From the NCBI GenBank assembly GCA_020847555.1, contig JADLBT010000349.1, positions 1 to 64,000 of the forward strand: a stretch of 64,000 bases of DNA, given 5' to 3'. Below, one piece after another: positions 19,685-28,569 of this stretch. The notes beneath the pieces were generated by a model that worked only from the letters and a program-made list of their open reading frames with translations, made no database searches and had not been told where the DNA came from. The translations under genes and the position numbers were made by a program. This DNA is from Gemmataceae bacterium. Lineage in GTDB: Bacteria > Planctomycetota > Planctomycetia > Gemmatales > Gemmataceae. Within the stretch, counting starts at the first letter, position 1. Each line of letters begins with the position of its first letter.

Positions 19685-22600
19685 ATGCTGAACGCCGTCA
19701 TTCGCTTCGCGCTGCGCAACCGCGTCCTGATCGTGTTCCTCAGCCTGGCCGCGCTACTGTACGGCGGGTACGCCGCGACGACGCTGCCGATCGACGTCTT
19801 CCCGGACCTCGACCGGCCGCGCGTCGTCGTGATGACCGAGGCGCCCGGGCTGGCGCCGGAGGAGGTCGAGACGCTCGTCACGTTTCCGCTGGAGGCGGCC
19901 CTGCTCGGCGCGACCGGCGTCGAGGACGTGCGCAGCCAGTCGGCCGTCGGCCTGTCGGTCGTGTACGTCGAGTTCGGGTGGGGGACGGACATCCGGACGG
20001 CTCGCCAGGTCGTCCAGGAGCGACTGGCGACCGCCCAGCCCGACCTGCCGTCCGGCGTTCGGCCGCAGATGGCGCCGATCAGCTCCATCATGGGCCAAAT
20101 CATGCTGGTCGGCATCTACCGCCGGCCCGGACCGCGCGGCGGCGAGTTGGCCCCGCTCGGCACGACCGGCCACCTGGCTGAACTGGTCCACGACCCGGCC
20201 GAGGGGCGGGCGACGGTGTACCTGTGGGAGCCGCACGATCGCGGCCGACCGAACGCCTGGCGCCCGATCCGGACGGACGCCGCTTCCGCCTCGTTGACCT
20301 GGGAGCTGCCGCCCGTGGGACCGTGGGCGGAGGCCGTGGCGGCCGACAGGGTGGAGCGTCTGGTGCTCCGCCCCGTTCCCGGCTCCCCGGGGGCGTTCAC
20401 CGCGACCGACCCGCGGCTGCGCGTCGCCGACAAGGACCGGACCGCTCCCGGGAGGCCGGCGGATCGCGAGCGGCGCGTGACGGTGGCCGTCGGTGGCGCG
20501 ACGCCAACGGCCGTGTTCCCGCCGGCCGCCCAGCGGAAGCTGAAGCTGCGGACGACGGCCGACTGGGTCGTGCGGCCGCGCCTGCTGAAGGTACGCGGGA
20601 TCGCCCAGGTCATGGTCATGGGCGGCGGCCGCAAGCAGTACCAGGTACTGGTGGACCCGACGGCCCTGCTCGCCTACGACGTCTCGCTCGCACAGGTCGA
20701 GGAGGCCGTCCGCCGGAACAACGTCAACGCGAGCGGCGGGTTCGCCGTCCAGGCGGACCGCGAGCGGCCAGTGCGCGTCCTCGGCCGCCTCGGGCCGGAC
20801 ACCGAGCGCGTCCTGGACCAGCTCCGCCAGGTGCCGGTCAAGCCGACGGCCGAGCGGACCGTTCTCCTCGCCCAGGTCGCCCGCGTCGTCGAGGGCGCCC
20901 AGGTGAAGCGCGGGGACGCATCCGTCAACGGCCTGCCGGCTGTCGTCCTGGTGATCACGAAGCAGCCGCACGTCGATACGCGCGTTCTGACCGACCGCGT
21001 CGTCGCGGCGCTGCGGGAGGTCGAGGCCGCGCTGCCGGCCGACGTGGTCGTCAACCCGGAGCTGTACCAGCTGCGCGAGTTCATCGACCGCGGCCTGTTT
21101 AACGTCGGCGAGGCGTTGGTGATCGGCGCGGGCCTGGTCCTGATCGTCCTCTTCCTGTTTCTGCTGAACCTCCGGACAACGTTCATCTCGCTGACCGCGA
21201 TCCCGCTATCCCTGGCTGTCACGGCCCTGGTGTTCCAGGCCGTCGGGTGGCTGACCGGGACAGTGCTGTCGATCAACGTGATGACGCTCGGCGGAATCGC
21301 GGTGGCGATGGGCGAGCTGGTGGACGACGCGATCGTGGACGTCGAGAACATCTTCCGCCGGCTCAAGGAGAACAATGCGCTGCCCCCCTCTCCCCTGGTG
21401 GGAGAGGGGGGCGGGGGGGTGGGGGGGGTCTATCGGCGGCCCGCCCTGGCCGTGATCTACGAGGCGAGCGTGGAGGTCCGGTCCGCCATCGTGTACGGCA
21501 CGGTGCTCGTCATTCTCGTGTTCGTTCCGCTGTTCGCGCTGTCGGGCGTCGAGGGCCGGCTGTTCGCGCCGCTCGGGGTCGCGTACATCGTCAGCATCCT
21601 GGCGTCGCTGCTGGTGTCGCTGACCGTCACGCCGGTCCTGTCGTACTACCTCTTGCCGCAGGCCCGGGCGACGCACCGCACTCACGACAGCCCACTGCTC
21701 CGCGCGCTGAAGTGGGCGGCCGGCGGGCTGATCCGGCTGAGCATGGCCCGGACCGGATGGATCCTGCTGGCGACCTGGCTCCTGGTCGGGCTCGGGGTGG
21801 TGGTGCTGACGCGGCTCGGGGCCGACTTCCTGCCGCGTTTCGACGAGGGCAGCGCGCAGGTCAACCTGACGCTGCCGGCCGGCTCGTCCCTGGAGGCATC
21901 CAACGAGGTGGCGGCGGTGGTGGACGCCCGGCTGCGGCGGATGCAGAAGTCGGCGGCCAACCCGGGCGGCCTCGTCCTCCAGTTCTCGCGGCGCACCGGC
22001 CGGGCGGAGCTGGACGAGCACGCCGAGCCGGTCAGCCGAACCGAGTACATCGTGACGGTCAACCCGGACGCGGGCGTCAGCCGAGAGGATGCGCTCAAGC
22101 GGATCGAGGCGGCGGTCAAGGAGGAGGTCGCCGGCGTGGACGTCGAGGTCGAGCAGCCGCTGTCGCACCTGATCAGCCACATGCTTTCGGGAGTGACGGC
22201 GCAGGTCGCGATCAAGATCCACGGTGACGATCTGGAGACGCTGCGCCGCCTCGCCGGGCAGGTCAAGGCGGCCATCGGCGGGGTGGCAGGGATCGCGCCG
22301 CCGGTGGTCGAGGCGCAGCAGGAGGTCGAGGAGCTGCACATCCGGCTGCGCCCGGGCCAACTCGCGTTCCACGGCGTGGACCGGGCGCACGTCGCCGAGT
22401 TCGTGAGCACCGCCCTCAAGGGCGAGGTGGTGTCGCAGGTGGTCGAGGGGCAGCGGCGGTTCGACCTGCTGGTGCGGCTGGACAAGCCGTACCAAACCGA
22501 TTACGCATCCCTCGGTCGGCTGTCGGTGGACCTGCCCGGGGGGCGCGGCCGGGTGCCGCTGAGCGAGCTGGCCGACATCGGCGGCGGCGGCGGCGCCAAC

Positions 22601-23323
22601 CAGATCAGCCGGGAGAACGCGCGGCGGCGCATCGTCGTTCGAGTCAACGCCCGGGACCGCGACCTGGCGTCCGTCGTCGAGGACATCGAGAAGCGCATCG
22701 ACGAGCAGGTCCGGCCGGGGCTCCCGCCGGGGTACTTCATCGAGTACGGCGGCCAGTTCGAGAGCCAGCGGCGGGCGACGTGGCTGATCCTGGCCCTCGC
22801 GGGCGTCGCGCTGGCCGGCATGTTCGCGGTGCTGTACACGCTGTACCCGTCAGCCCGGATCGTCCTGCAGATCCTCAACGCCCTGCCGACGGCGTTCATC
22901 GGCGGGGTGGCGGCGCTGGCCCTGACCGGGCAGACGCTGACGGTCGCGGCGATGGTCGGGTTCATCTCCCTCGGCGGCATCGCGGCCCGCAACGGCATCT
23001 TGCTGGTGACGCACTACTTCCACCTGATGCGGCACGAGAAGGAGGGGTTCACCCGACAGATGGTGCTGCGCGGCAGCCTGGAACGGCTGGCGCCGGTGCT
23101 GATGACGGCGCTGACGGCTGGGATCGGCCTGGTTCCGCTGGTGGTCGGCGGGCACCAGCCGGGGCGGGAGATCCTCTATCCGGTGGCGACGGTGATCCTC
23201 GGCGGGCTGATCACCTCGACGCTGTCCGAGTTCCTGCTGCACCCCGGGCTGTTCTGGAACTTCAGCGGCCGCGACGCCGTCCGGATCGCCCGGGCCGACG
23301 CCGCGGAGGGCGAGGTTGGGTAG
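19685..23323 (+). CDS. CzcA/CusA-family heavy-metal RND efflux pump with extra porter-domain segment
   Basis: 1212 residues from ATG 19685, directly behind AGGAGG. The HME-RND pattern is clear: first helix near 10-30 with TTLPIDVFPDLDRPRVVV, the porter segment ADWVVRPRLLKVRGIAQV, helix 4 with MGELVDDAIVDVENIFRRL, VIYEASVEVRSAIVYG, and twelve helices in two blocks. It should export divalent or monovalent metal ions, or another cation, using the proton gradient. Family members are about 1040 residues. Two additions explain the excess: about 140 residues at 143-282, where relatives have a short loop, and a low-complexity repeat-derived stretch at about 566-581. No adaptor or outer-membrane partner is adjacent, except possibly the next lipoprotein. 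Confidence 0.92.
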   Translation: MLNAVIRFALRNRVLIVFLSLAALLYGGYAATTLPIDVFPDLDRPRVVVMTEAPGLAPEEVETLVTFPLEAALLGATGVEDVRSQSAVGLSVVYVEFGWGTDIRTARQVVQERLATAQPDLPSGVRPQMAPISSIMGQIMLVGIYRRPGPRGGELAPLGTTGHLAELVHDPAEGRATVYLWEPHDRGRPNAWRPIRTDAASASLTWELPPVGPWAEAVAADRVERLVLRPVPGSPGAFTATDPRLRVADKDRTAPGRPADRERRVTVAVGGATPTAVFPPAAQRKLKLRTTADWVVRPRLLKVRGIAQVMVMGGGRKQYQVLVDPTALLAYDVSLAQVEEAVRRNNVNASGGFAVQADRERPVRVLGRLGPDTERVLDQLRQVPVKPTAERTVLLAQVARVVEGAQVKRGDASVNGLPAVVLVITKQPHVDTRVLTDRVVAALREVEAALPADVVVNPELYQLREFIDRGLFNVGEALVIGAGLVLIVLFLFLLNLRTTFISLTAIPLSLAVTALVFQAVGWLTGTVLSINVMTLGGIAVAMGELVDDAIVDVENIFRRLKENNALPPSPLVGEGGGGVGGVYRRPALAVIYEASVEVRSAIVYGTVLVILVFVPLFALSGVEGRLFAPLGVAYIVSILASLLVSLTVTPVLSYYLLPQARATHRTHDSPLLRALKWAAGGLIRLSMARTGWILLATWLLVGLGVVVLTRLGADFLPRFDEGSAQVNLTLPAGSSLEASNEVAAVVDARLRRMQKSAANPGGLVLQFSRRTGRAELDEHAEPVSRTEYIVTVNPDAGVSREDALKRIEAAVKEEVAGVDVEVEQPLSHLISHMLSGVTAQVAIKIHGDDLETLRRLAGQVKAAIGGVAGIAPPVVEAQQEVEELHIRLRPGQLAFHGVDRAHVAEFVSTALKGEVVSQVVEGQRRFDLLVRLDKPYQTDYASLGRLSVDLPGGRGRVPLSELADIGGGGGANQISRENARRRIVVRVNARDRDLASVVEDIEKRIDEQVRPGLPPGYFIEYGGQFESQRRATWLILALAGVALAGMFAVLYTLYPSARIVLQILNALPTAFIGGVAALALTGQTLTVAAMVGFISLGGIAARNGILLVTHYFHLMRHEKEGFTRQMVLRGSLERLAPVLMTALTAGIGLVPLVVGGHQPGREILYPVATVILGGLITSTLSEFLLHPGLFWNFSGRDAVRIARADAAEGEVG
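21381..21428 (+). repeat. In-frame C/G-rich palindromic repeat inside the RND pump gene
   Basis: A tcccc/gggga-type palindrome (ctcccctggtgggagag core) followed by G-runs. It encodes [15 protein letters not shown] between the helix-4 loop and VIYEASVEV, where relatives have a short loop. It is nearly identical to a stretch inside selB, which is read from the opposite strand. Confidence 0.8.
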
Positions 23324-23336
23324 AACTGAGGCTCCA

Positions 23337-23363
23337 GAGCCCACGGATTACGTCCCGTGGACT
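23337..23363. repeat. REP-like unit 6 (single)
   Basis: One hairpin, GAGCCCACGGA/TCCCGTGGACT, with a 5-base loop, in the 76-base gap between the RND pump gene and the following lipoprotein gene. Its position suggests it may weaken read-through between them. Confidence 0.75.
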
Positions 23364-23399
23364 GGGCACGACGACCTTCTTTTCAGGAAAGGATGACGC

Positions 23400-23930
23400 A
23401 TGCGGTCCATCGAAAGGCTGATCGGCTGCGCCACGCTGGCGGCGACGCTGGCACTGGCGGCCGGCTGCACGTCGCGGCCGGAGGACGGCAAGGGCAAGGA
23501 CGGACAGGCAGCCACGGACAAGGGTAAGGTCGCCCCCAAACACGACCATCCGACCAGGGGACCGCACGGCGGGGCGCTCGCCGAGTGGGGCGAGGAGAAG
23601 TACCACGTCGAGTTTACCCTGGACCGGGCCAGGGGGCAGGTCGCCGTCTACGTCCTCGACGGCAGCGCGAAGAAGCCGGCGCCCGTCAAGGCGGAGGGCG
23701 ACACGCTGACGTTGACGGTCACGAGCCTGAAGCCGCCGCTGGCGATGACGCTGAAGGCCGACCCGCAGGAGGGCGACCCGAAGGGACAGGCGTCCCGGTT
23801 CACCGGCGGCGACAAGCAACTCGTCGGCCAGAAGGGCGTCGAGGGCGAGATCGGCGGCAAGGTGGGCGACACGCCGTACACCGGCACGTTCGTGGAGGCG
23901 GGCGCCGCCAAGGACGCGAAGAAGGAGTAG
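23400..23930 (+). CDS. Small lipoprotein, possible metal-binding partner of the RND pump
   Basis: 176 residues. The signal peptide ends in lipobox LAAGC (Cys 22). Residues 25-45 are charged and Lys-rich, then HDHPTRGPHGGAL gives three histidines. The following VEFTLDRARGQVAVYVLD and KPPLAMTLKADP strands resemble the N-terminal domain found fused to or beside adaptor subunits of heavy-metal RND systems, so a periplasmic metal-binding role is reasonable but unproven. The C-terminus is rich in Lys, Gly and Glu. It follows the pump gene on the same strand with a palindromic repeat between. Confidence 0.75.
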   Translation: MRSIERLIGCATLAATLALAAGCTSRPEDGKGKDGQAATDKGKVAPKHDHPTRGPHGGALAEWGEEKYHVEFTLDRARGQVAVYVLDGSAKKPAPVKAEGDTLTLTVTSLKPPLAMTLKADPQEGDPKGQASRFTGGDKQLVGQKGVEGEIGGKVGDTPYTGTFVEAGAAKDAKKE

Positions 23931-24095
23931 CCGGGCGGCGCTTGCGTCTGAAGTGTTAATCAGCCGCGCGCGCGGATCTGACCGCGCGCGTCCGCGTACC
24001 CACGGCGGGGCACCAGGCGCGTTGCCGATTGCGACCCGTCCGCGCTTCGTTTATCATGAAAGCCACCTGCGGCGAGCCAGGCGCGGAGTGACGTC

Positions 24096-25886
24096 ATGGT
24101 CATCTGTCCGGCGTGCGGCGGCACGTCCCACGATCGCGAGTTCTGCGACCACTGCAACGCGGACCTGATGCCTCCCGCTGTCCGCGACGCCCCGCCCGTT
24201 TGCAATCTCGGCTCCGAGGGCACGCTCCTCCTCTCCCCCGACCAGTCCGCCAGCCTCGCGCGCCCCGAAGCCAGCGTCACCCTGCGCACCGGACCCCGCG
24301 GCTGGCGCCTCCACTGGCTGCCGCAACCCGCCTGGCCCCACCACCGCGCCACCGTCGAGGATCGCGTGCGTCGGCGCGTCCCTCCGCTGCCGCCCTGCCG
24401 CGTCGTCCCGGAGGCACAGGGCGCCTGGGTCGTCGCGGAGGCGGCCGCCCCGCAGGCCCTCCCGTGGGCGGCCCCGCCGGCGCGCGACGCGCTGCAGGAA
24501 CTCCGCCACCTCGACGTGTTCCTCGGCATCCTCGCGGACGCCCTGGAGGAACTCCACGCCGCTGGCCTGGTCTGGCTCACCTTCGACCCGAAGGAGATCG
24601 AGCTGGTCCCTGACGCGGGCAAGGGGTGGCGCGCCCGGTTCACGAATCTCGACCTGGGCGTCTATCAGGCGGGCCGCAGCCCCGAGCAGCTGGTCTTCAA
24701 CCCCAAGTTCGCCGCCCCGGAGGTGGCGCGCTTCCGGGCCGCCGACCTGGGCTCCGCCACCGACGTGTTTCACCTGGCCGTCTTCGCCTACTGCTGGCTC
24801 GCCCGGCTGCTCCCGAACGGCTTCCTCGGCGCTGGCCTGGAGGCGTTCGGGTTCGCCCTGCCCCCCCTGCGCACCTTCGCCCCGCAGCTGCCGGCGGGCG
24901 TGGTGCCGGTCCTGGCCCGGGCGCTGGCGATCGAGCCGGCCCGCCGGTTCCCCACCCCGGCGGCCTTCCGGGCGGCGTTCCACACGGCGGTCGAGCGGGC
25001 CGAACGCCGCGCCGCGGCGACGACGCCCGTGCGCTGGGACGTGGGTATCCACACCCGCGCCGGTCGAGCGAAGGGGACGCTCGGCCGGGCGAACGAGGAT
25101 TGCGCGCTGCAGTGCCGCTACGCCGCGCCGGACCGGATTCTCGTCGCCGTCGCGGACGGCATCTCCAGCTGCGACGTGGGCACCGGCCGTCTCGCCAGCC
25201 AGCTGACCTGTCAGCGCCTCGAAACCGCCTTCGGCCCACGCGCGACCCTGGACCAGTTCGCGACCGGCATCACCGCCGTGTGTCGGCAGGCGGCGCAGGG
25301 GCTGCTCGACTGGGCGCTGCAGCACGGCCACCGGGAGGCGCTGGTCGCCGGCAAGGATCTCATGGGTACGACCCTGACGGCGGGGTGGCTGGAGGGGAAT
25401 CGGCTGGTGCTCGCGAACCTGGGCGACAGTCGCGCCTACCTCGTCGGGGCGGACGGGGCCGAACAGCTGACCGTGGACGGAGACGTCGGCTCGGCCCTGC
25501 TCGCGGCCGGGGTGCCGCCGGAGGATGTGCGCGAGGCGGGCACGATGGCCAAGGCGCTGCGCGATTGCATCGGCGGGTGCGGCCGCGGCCCGACCGGCGA
25601 GCCACGCATCGAGGAGCAATTTTGCATCCCCGCGATCTTGACCTGGCGCTTGCTGCCGGGCGACTTCGTGGTACTCTGTACGGACGGCCTCGTCGAGGAG
25701 GGCCTCTTCCTGAATCCGCCCATCCTGGCGGATCTGGTGCGGCGCCATCGGGATCTGCCGGCCGCCGACCTGGCCGTCAAGCTCGCCGACGCCGCCGATT
25801 CGCTGCAGCGCCCTCCGTCGGCCGCCGAGCCGGAGGGGTTTGGGGACAACATTAGCTGTGTCGTGATCAAAGTGGTTAGTGGTTAG
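24096..25886 (+). CDS. Zinc ribbon-pseudokinase-PP2C protein phosphatase
   Basis: 596 residues. A zinc ribbon (Cys 4, 7, 17, 20: CPACGG...CDHC) is followed at about 60-305 by a protein-kinase-like region that keeps the APE motif (FAAPEVAR) but lacks a Lys-bearing VAIK, an HRD and a DFG motif, so it is likely a pseudokinase. Residues about 313-596 are a PP2C Ser/Thr phosphatase with the metal-binding motifs RANEDCA, VADG, NLGDSRAYLV, LCTDGLVEEG and GDNISCVVI. It should remove phosphate from targets of the kinase encoded in the same cluster. GGAG precedes the ATG. The stop codon lies in a short GGTTAGTGG tandem that faces an inverted copy beyond the next palindromic unit. Confidence 0.88.
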   Translation: MVICPACGGTSHDREFCDHCNADLMPPAVRDAPPVCNLGSEGTLLLSPDQSASLARPEASVTLRTGPRGWRLHWLPQPAWPHHRATVEDRVRRRVPPLPPCRVVPEAQGAWVVAEAAAPQALPWAAPPARDALQELRHLDVFLGILADALEELHAAGLVWLTFDPKEIELVPDAGKGWRARFTNLDLGVYQAGRSPEQLVFNPKFAAPEVARFRAADLGSATDVFHLAVFAYCWLARLLPNGFLGAGLEAFGFALPPLRTFAPQLPAGVVPVLARALAIEPARRFPTPAAFRAAFHTAVERAERRAAATTPVRWDVGIHTRAGRAKGTLGRANEDCALQCRYAAPDRILVAVADGISSCDVGTGRLASQLTCQRLETAFGPRATLDQFATGITAVCRQAAQGLLDWALQHGHREALVAGKDLMGTTLTAGWLEGNRLVLANLGDSRAYLVGADGAEQLTVDGDVGSALLAAGVPPEDVREAGTMAKALRDCIGGCGRGPTGEPRIEEQFCIPAILTWRLLPGDFVVLCTDGLVEEGLFLNPPILADLVRRHRDLPAADLAVKLADAADSLQRPPSAAEPEGFGDNISCVVIKVVSG

Positions 25887-25909
25887 TGGTGGGTGGATAG
25901 TGAGCACCC

Positions 25910-25980
25910 AAAGCCCACGGGCTGCGCCCCGTGGGCCAGGTAGCCGGTGCTTCACCCACGGGACGCGGCCCGTGGGCTTT
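25910..25980. repeat. REP/BIME-like unit 7 (inverted pair)
   Basis: A near-perfect pair, AAAGCCCACGGG/CCCGTGGGCC and CCCACGGGA/CCCGTGGGCTTT, in the gap between the PP2C and vWA genes. It is further flanked by opposed copies of GTGGTTAGTGG-like sequence (25872-25890 and 25987-26000), so the whole gap can fold back on itself. Confidence 0.85.
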
Positions 25981-26016
25981 GCCGTTCCCACTAACCACCA
26001 GCATCCAACAGTTTCC

Positions 26017-27417
26017 ATGCCCAACGCCTTCACTCTGCGCTGGAAGCTCGACCAGCCTTGCGTCCCGGCCGACAAGGTCGAGGACGTGCATGCCCTCGTT
26101 ACCATCGAGCCCAATTCGGCCGTCCTCGGGTCGCCCGATCAGGCTGCTCTGCCGGCCCACCTGATCGTCGTCGCGGACGTCAGCGGGTCGATGGACTACC
26201 TGATGCGGCACGACCCCAACGCGAAGAACGTCGGCGAGGTGGTGACCGAAGGGCAGTCCGCCCAGAGCGTGCAGTCCGACGTGCCGAGCCGGCGCGAGGT
26301 GGCGTGCAGCGTCGTCGAGAAGCTCGCGTCCCGCCTGGGCCACGACGACCTGCTGACGGTGGTGGCGTTCGACGACAACGCACACGTCCTGGCCGGCAGT
26401 ATCTCCCCGCTGGCGGAGGATCAGGTCAAGGGCGCGGTGTACCAGCTCGCGCGGGTCGGCGGCGGCGGCACGGCGATGGGCGTCGGGCTGGCGGCCGTCC
26501 GCGCTCAGCTCGGCCGGGCGCCGGACGGCGGGCGGACGCGCAAGCTCGTTCTACTCACCGACGGCGAGGACCAGAACCCGACACAGGCCCTCCAGGAGGC
26601 CGACATCCTCGGCCGCGAGTACAGCGTTCCGATCGTCGCGCTTGGGACCGGCGAGTGCAAGGTCGCGTTCCTGACACAGCTCGCCAAGACCACCCTGGCC
26701 GGCGGGTTCAACCACATCCACCACGAGGCGGACGCCGACCAGTTCTTCCAGCAGGTGGTAGCCGGCCAGAAGAACGTGCAGGCGACGAACGCGGCGCTGC
26801 GGCTGTGGGTGTCGCCGGAGCTGCAGCTGCGCGAGCTATACCGCACGCAGCCGGAGATCCTCTACGTCGGCGACCCGACGCCTGGAGCCGACAACCAGGT
26901 CGAGCTGCGCCTGGAGCAGATGGAGCGCGGCAAGGCATACGAGTTCCTGTTCCGCTGTACGCTGCCGCAGCGCCAGGCGAGCCAGCGCTTCCGCATCGCC
27001 AAGGCGAGCCTCGTCTACGATCTGCCCGGACTCGGCCGCCAGCGCGAGACGGTCGAGGCGAACATCGTGGTGGAGTACACGGCCGACCCGCAGCGGACCC
27101 AGGAGCGCAGCGGCGACGTGCGGCGCGTGCTGGCCCGCGCCGAGGTGCAGCGGCAGGTGCTGTTCCTGCAGGGGAAAATCGATTCGATTCGCCGCAACAC
27201 CGCCACCGACCGGGATCGGGCGATGGTTGCGACTCTGCTCAAGGCGCTGATCGCGAAGTTCGAGGAGTTCGGCGAGCAGGCGGCGGTCAACCAGTACCGG
27301 CAGCTACAGGCCGAGTTCATGCGCCGCGGGACGATCTCGCAGGAGTTGCTCAACCGCTCGCTCGCCGCCTCCTCCCGCGCCGAGGTCGCGGCCGTCGCCC
27401 AGGACATCGACTTCTGA
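26017..27417 (+). CDS. von Willebrand factor type A domain protein
   Basis: 466 residues from ATG 26017; the open frame extends upstream only through the repeat. The vWA domain covers about 45-240 with a complete MIDAS: DVSGS near 53, the Thr in GGGTAMG near 150, and LTDGED near 180. The remaining 220 residues contain a beta-rich segment and a helical C-terminus (RAEVQRQVLFLQ; LLKALIAKFEEFGEQAAV). No signal peptide or membrane helix is visible, so it is probably cytoplasmic. vWA proteins encoded with PP2C and a kinase act as metal-dependent adaptors in TerY-type modules (established family knowledge); the same role is inferred here. Confidence 0.9.
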   Translation: MPNAFTLRWKLDQPCVPADKVEDVHALVTIEPNSAVLGSPDQAALPAHLIVVADVSGSMDYLMRHDPNAKNVGEVVTEGQSAQSVQSDVPSRREVACSVVEKLASRLGHDDLLTVVAFDDNAHVLAGSISPLAEDQVKGAVYQLARVGGGGTAMGVGLAAVRAQLGRAPDGGRTRKLVLLTDGEDQNPTQALQEADILGREYSVPIVALGTGECKVAFLTQLAKTTLAGGFNHIHHEADADQFFQQVVAGQKNVQATNAALRLWVSPELQLRELYRTQPEILYVGDPTPGADNQVELRLEQMERGKAYEFLFRCTLPQRQASQRFRIAKASLVYDLPGLGRQRETVEANIVVEYTADPQRTQERSGDVRRVLARAEVQRQVLFLQGKIDSIRRNTATDRDRAMVATLLKALIAKFEEFGEQAAVNQYRQLQAEFMRRGTISQELLNRSLAASSRAEVAAVAQDIDF

Positions 27418-27437
27418 AACTCTCACCGAGGCCAATC

Positions 27438-28553
27438 ATGCCCACTTGCCCCGTGTGTGGCGGGACGATCTCCGCCGAGGACCGCCTGTGTCCGTTCTGC
27501 AGCAAGACCATCCTCCGCCTCGACGACGCCGCCGACGACTGGACGCTATCGACGGAGGACGCCGCGGGTGTGTCCTCCTACCCGCCGGCCGCGCCGGCCC
27601 CCGGAACGGATACCTCGCTCATGCAGGATGACTGGATGCTCCCGGTCGAGGCCTCGACCTTCCCGGCCCCGCCGGTTCCGGTTCCGGTCCCGATCCCTGA
27701 GCCGGTCCCGACGGCGCCGGTCTGGTCCCCGCCCCTCGACGCCGGCAACATGTCGCTGCCGCCGTGGGCGCCGGTCCCGGCCCAAAAACCGCCAGCCGCG
27801 CCGCCGGAGGATTTCGACTTCACCTTCGACCTGGACAGCGGGAGCCTGCCGCCGCAGGGCGCGCCGCCGCCACCGCCCCCTGCGATGGATGTCACCGCCG
27901 TCGTGCCGGGCATGGACGTCGAGGCGCCGCCGTGGTCGGTGCCCGAGCCGACGATGGCCTTTGCTCCCGTACCAGAGCCGGCGCCCGTTGCCCCGTCGCC
28001 CCCGGTCCTCGCCCCGCCCCCGACGCCGGCGCGACCCGCGTGGGCCTGCCCGTCGTGCGGGAAGATGTACGGGGCTGAGTACCGCGACACGTTCTGCGAC
28101 TGCGGCTGCGAGTTAGCTCCTGCGGCCGCGCCGCCCCCGCCGGCGCCCGCCCCGACCGCGGCGTCCGGTACGGCTTCGGCCGCCGCCCCGCAGCGGCCCC
28201 CGGCGGGCACGACCTGCCTGGTTCTCTACGGCGCGGACAAACAACCGCGGCACTACTTCGCGCTCAGCAAGGACGCCACCCTCATCGGCCGCCTCGACCC
28301 GGTCAGCGGAACCTTCCCCGACATCGACGTCGGCGAATTCGCCGATGAGGCGACGGCCCGCAAGGTGTCGCGCAAACACGCCCTGGTGATCCGCTCCCGG
28401 TCCGGCGGCGGGTTCAGCCTGCGCCCGCTCCCGGGCAACACCGGCACGCAGGTGAACGCGCAGCTCGTCACCGGCGGCCAGGACGTCCCGCTCGCCCCCG
28501 GCACTCGCCTGATCCTCGGCGGGGTGATCCGGCTCAAGCTCGAGGTCATGTAA
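27438..28553 (+). CDS. Double zinc ribbon-FHA domain protein
   Basis: 371 residues starting 20 bases after the vWA stop. An N-terminal zinc ribbon (Cys 4, 7, 18, 21), a long Pro/Ala-rich linker to about 200, a second Cys cluster (WACPSCGKMYG...FCDCGC) near 204-222, another linker, and a C-terminal FHA domain at about 255-371 with the phosphothreonine-binding motifs LIGR near 284 and VSRKHAL near 310. FHA domains bind phosphothreonine, so this is the natural reader of the adjacent kinase. The first ribbon resembles that of the PP2C protein, which suggests shared scaffolding (inference). Confidence 0.9.
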   Translation: MPTCPVCGGTISAEDRLCPFCSKTILRLDDAADDWTLSTEDAAGVSSYPPAAPAPGTDTSLMQDDWMLPVEASTFPAPPVPVPVPIPEPVPTAPVWSPPLDAGNMSLPPWAPVPAQKPPAAPPEDFDFTFDLDSGSLPPQGAPPPPPPAMDVTAVVPGMDVEAPPWSVPEPTMAFAPVPEPAPVAPSPPVLAPPPTPARPAWACPSCGKMYGAEYRDTFCDCGCELAPAAAPPPPAPAPTAASGTASAAAPQRPPAGTTCLVLYGADKQPRHYFALSKDATLIGRLDPVSGTFPDIDVGEFADEATARKVSRKHALVIRSRSGGGFSLRPLPGNTGTQVNAQLVTGGQDVPLAPGTRLILGGVIRLKLEVM

Positions 28554-28569
28554 CCCCAGCGACCGCGCG

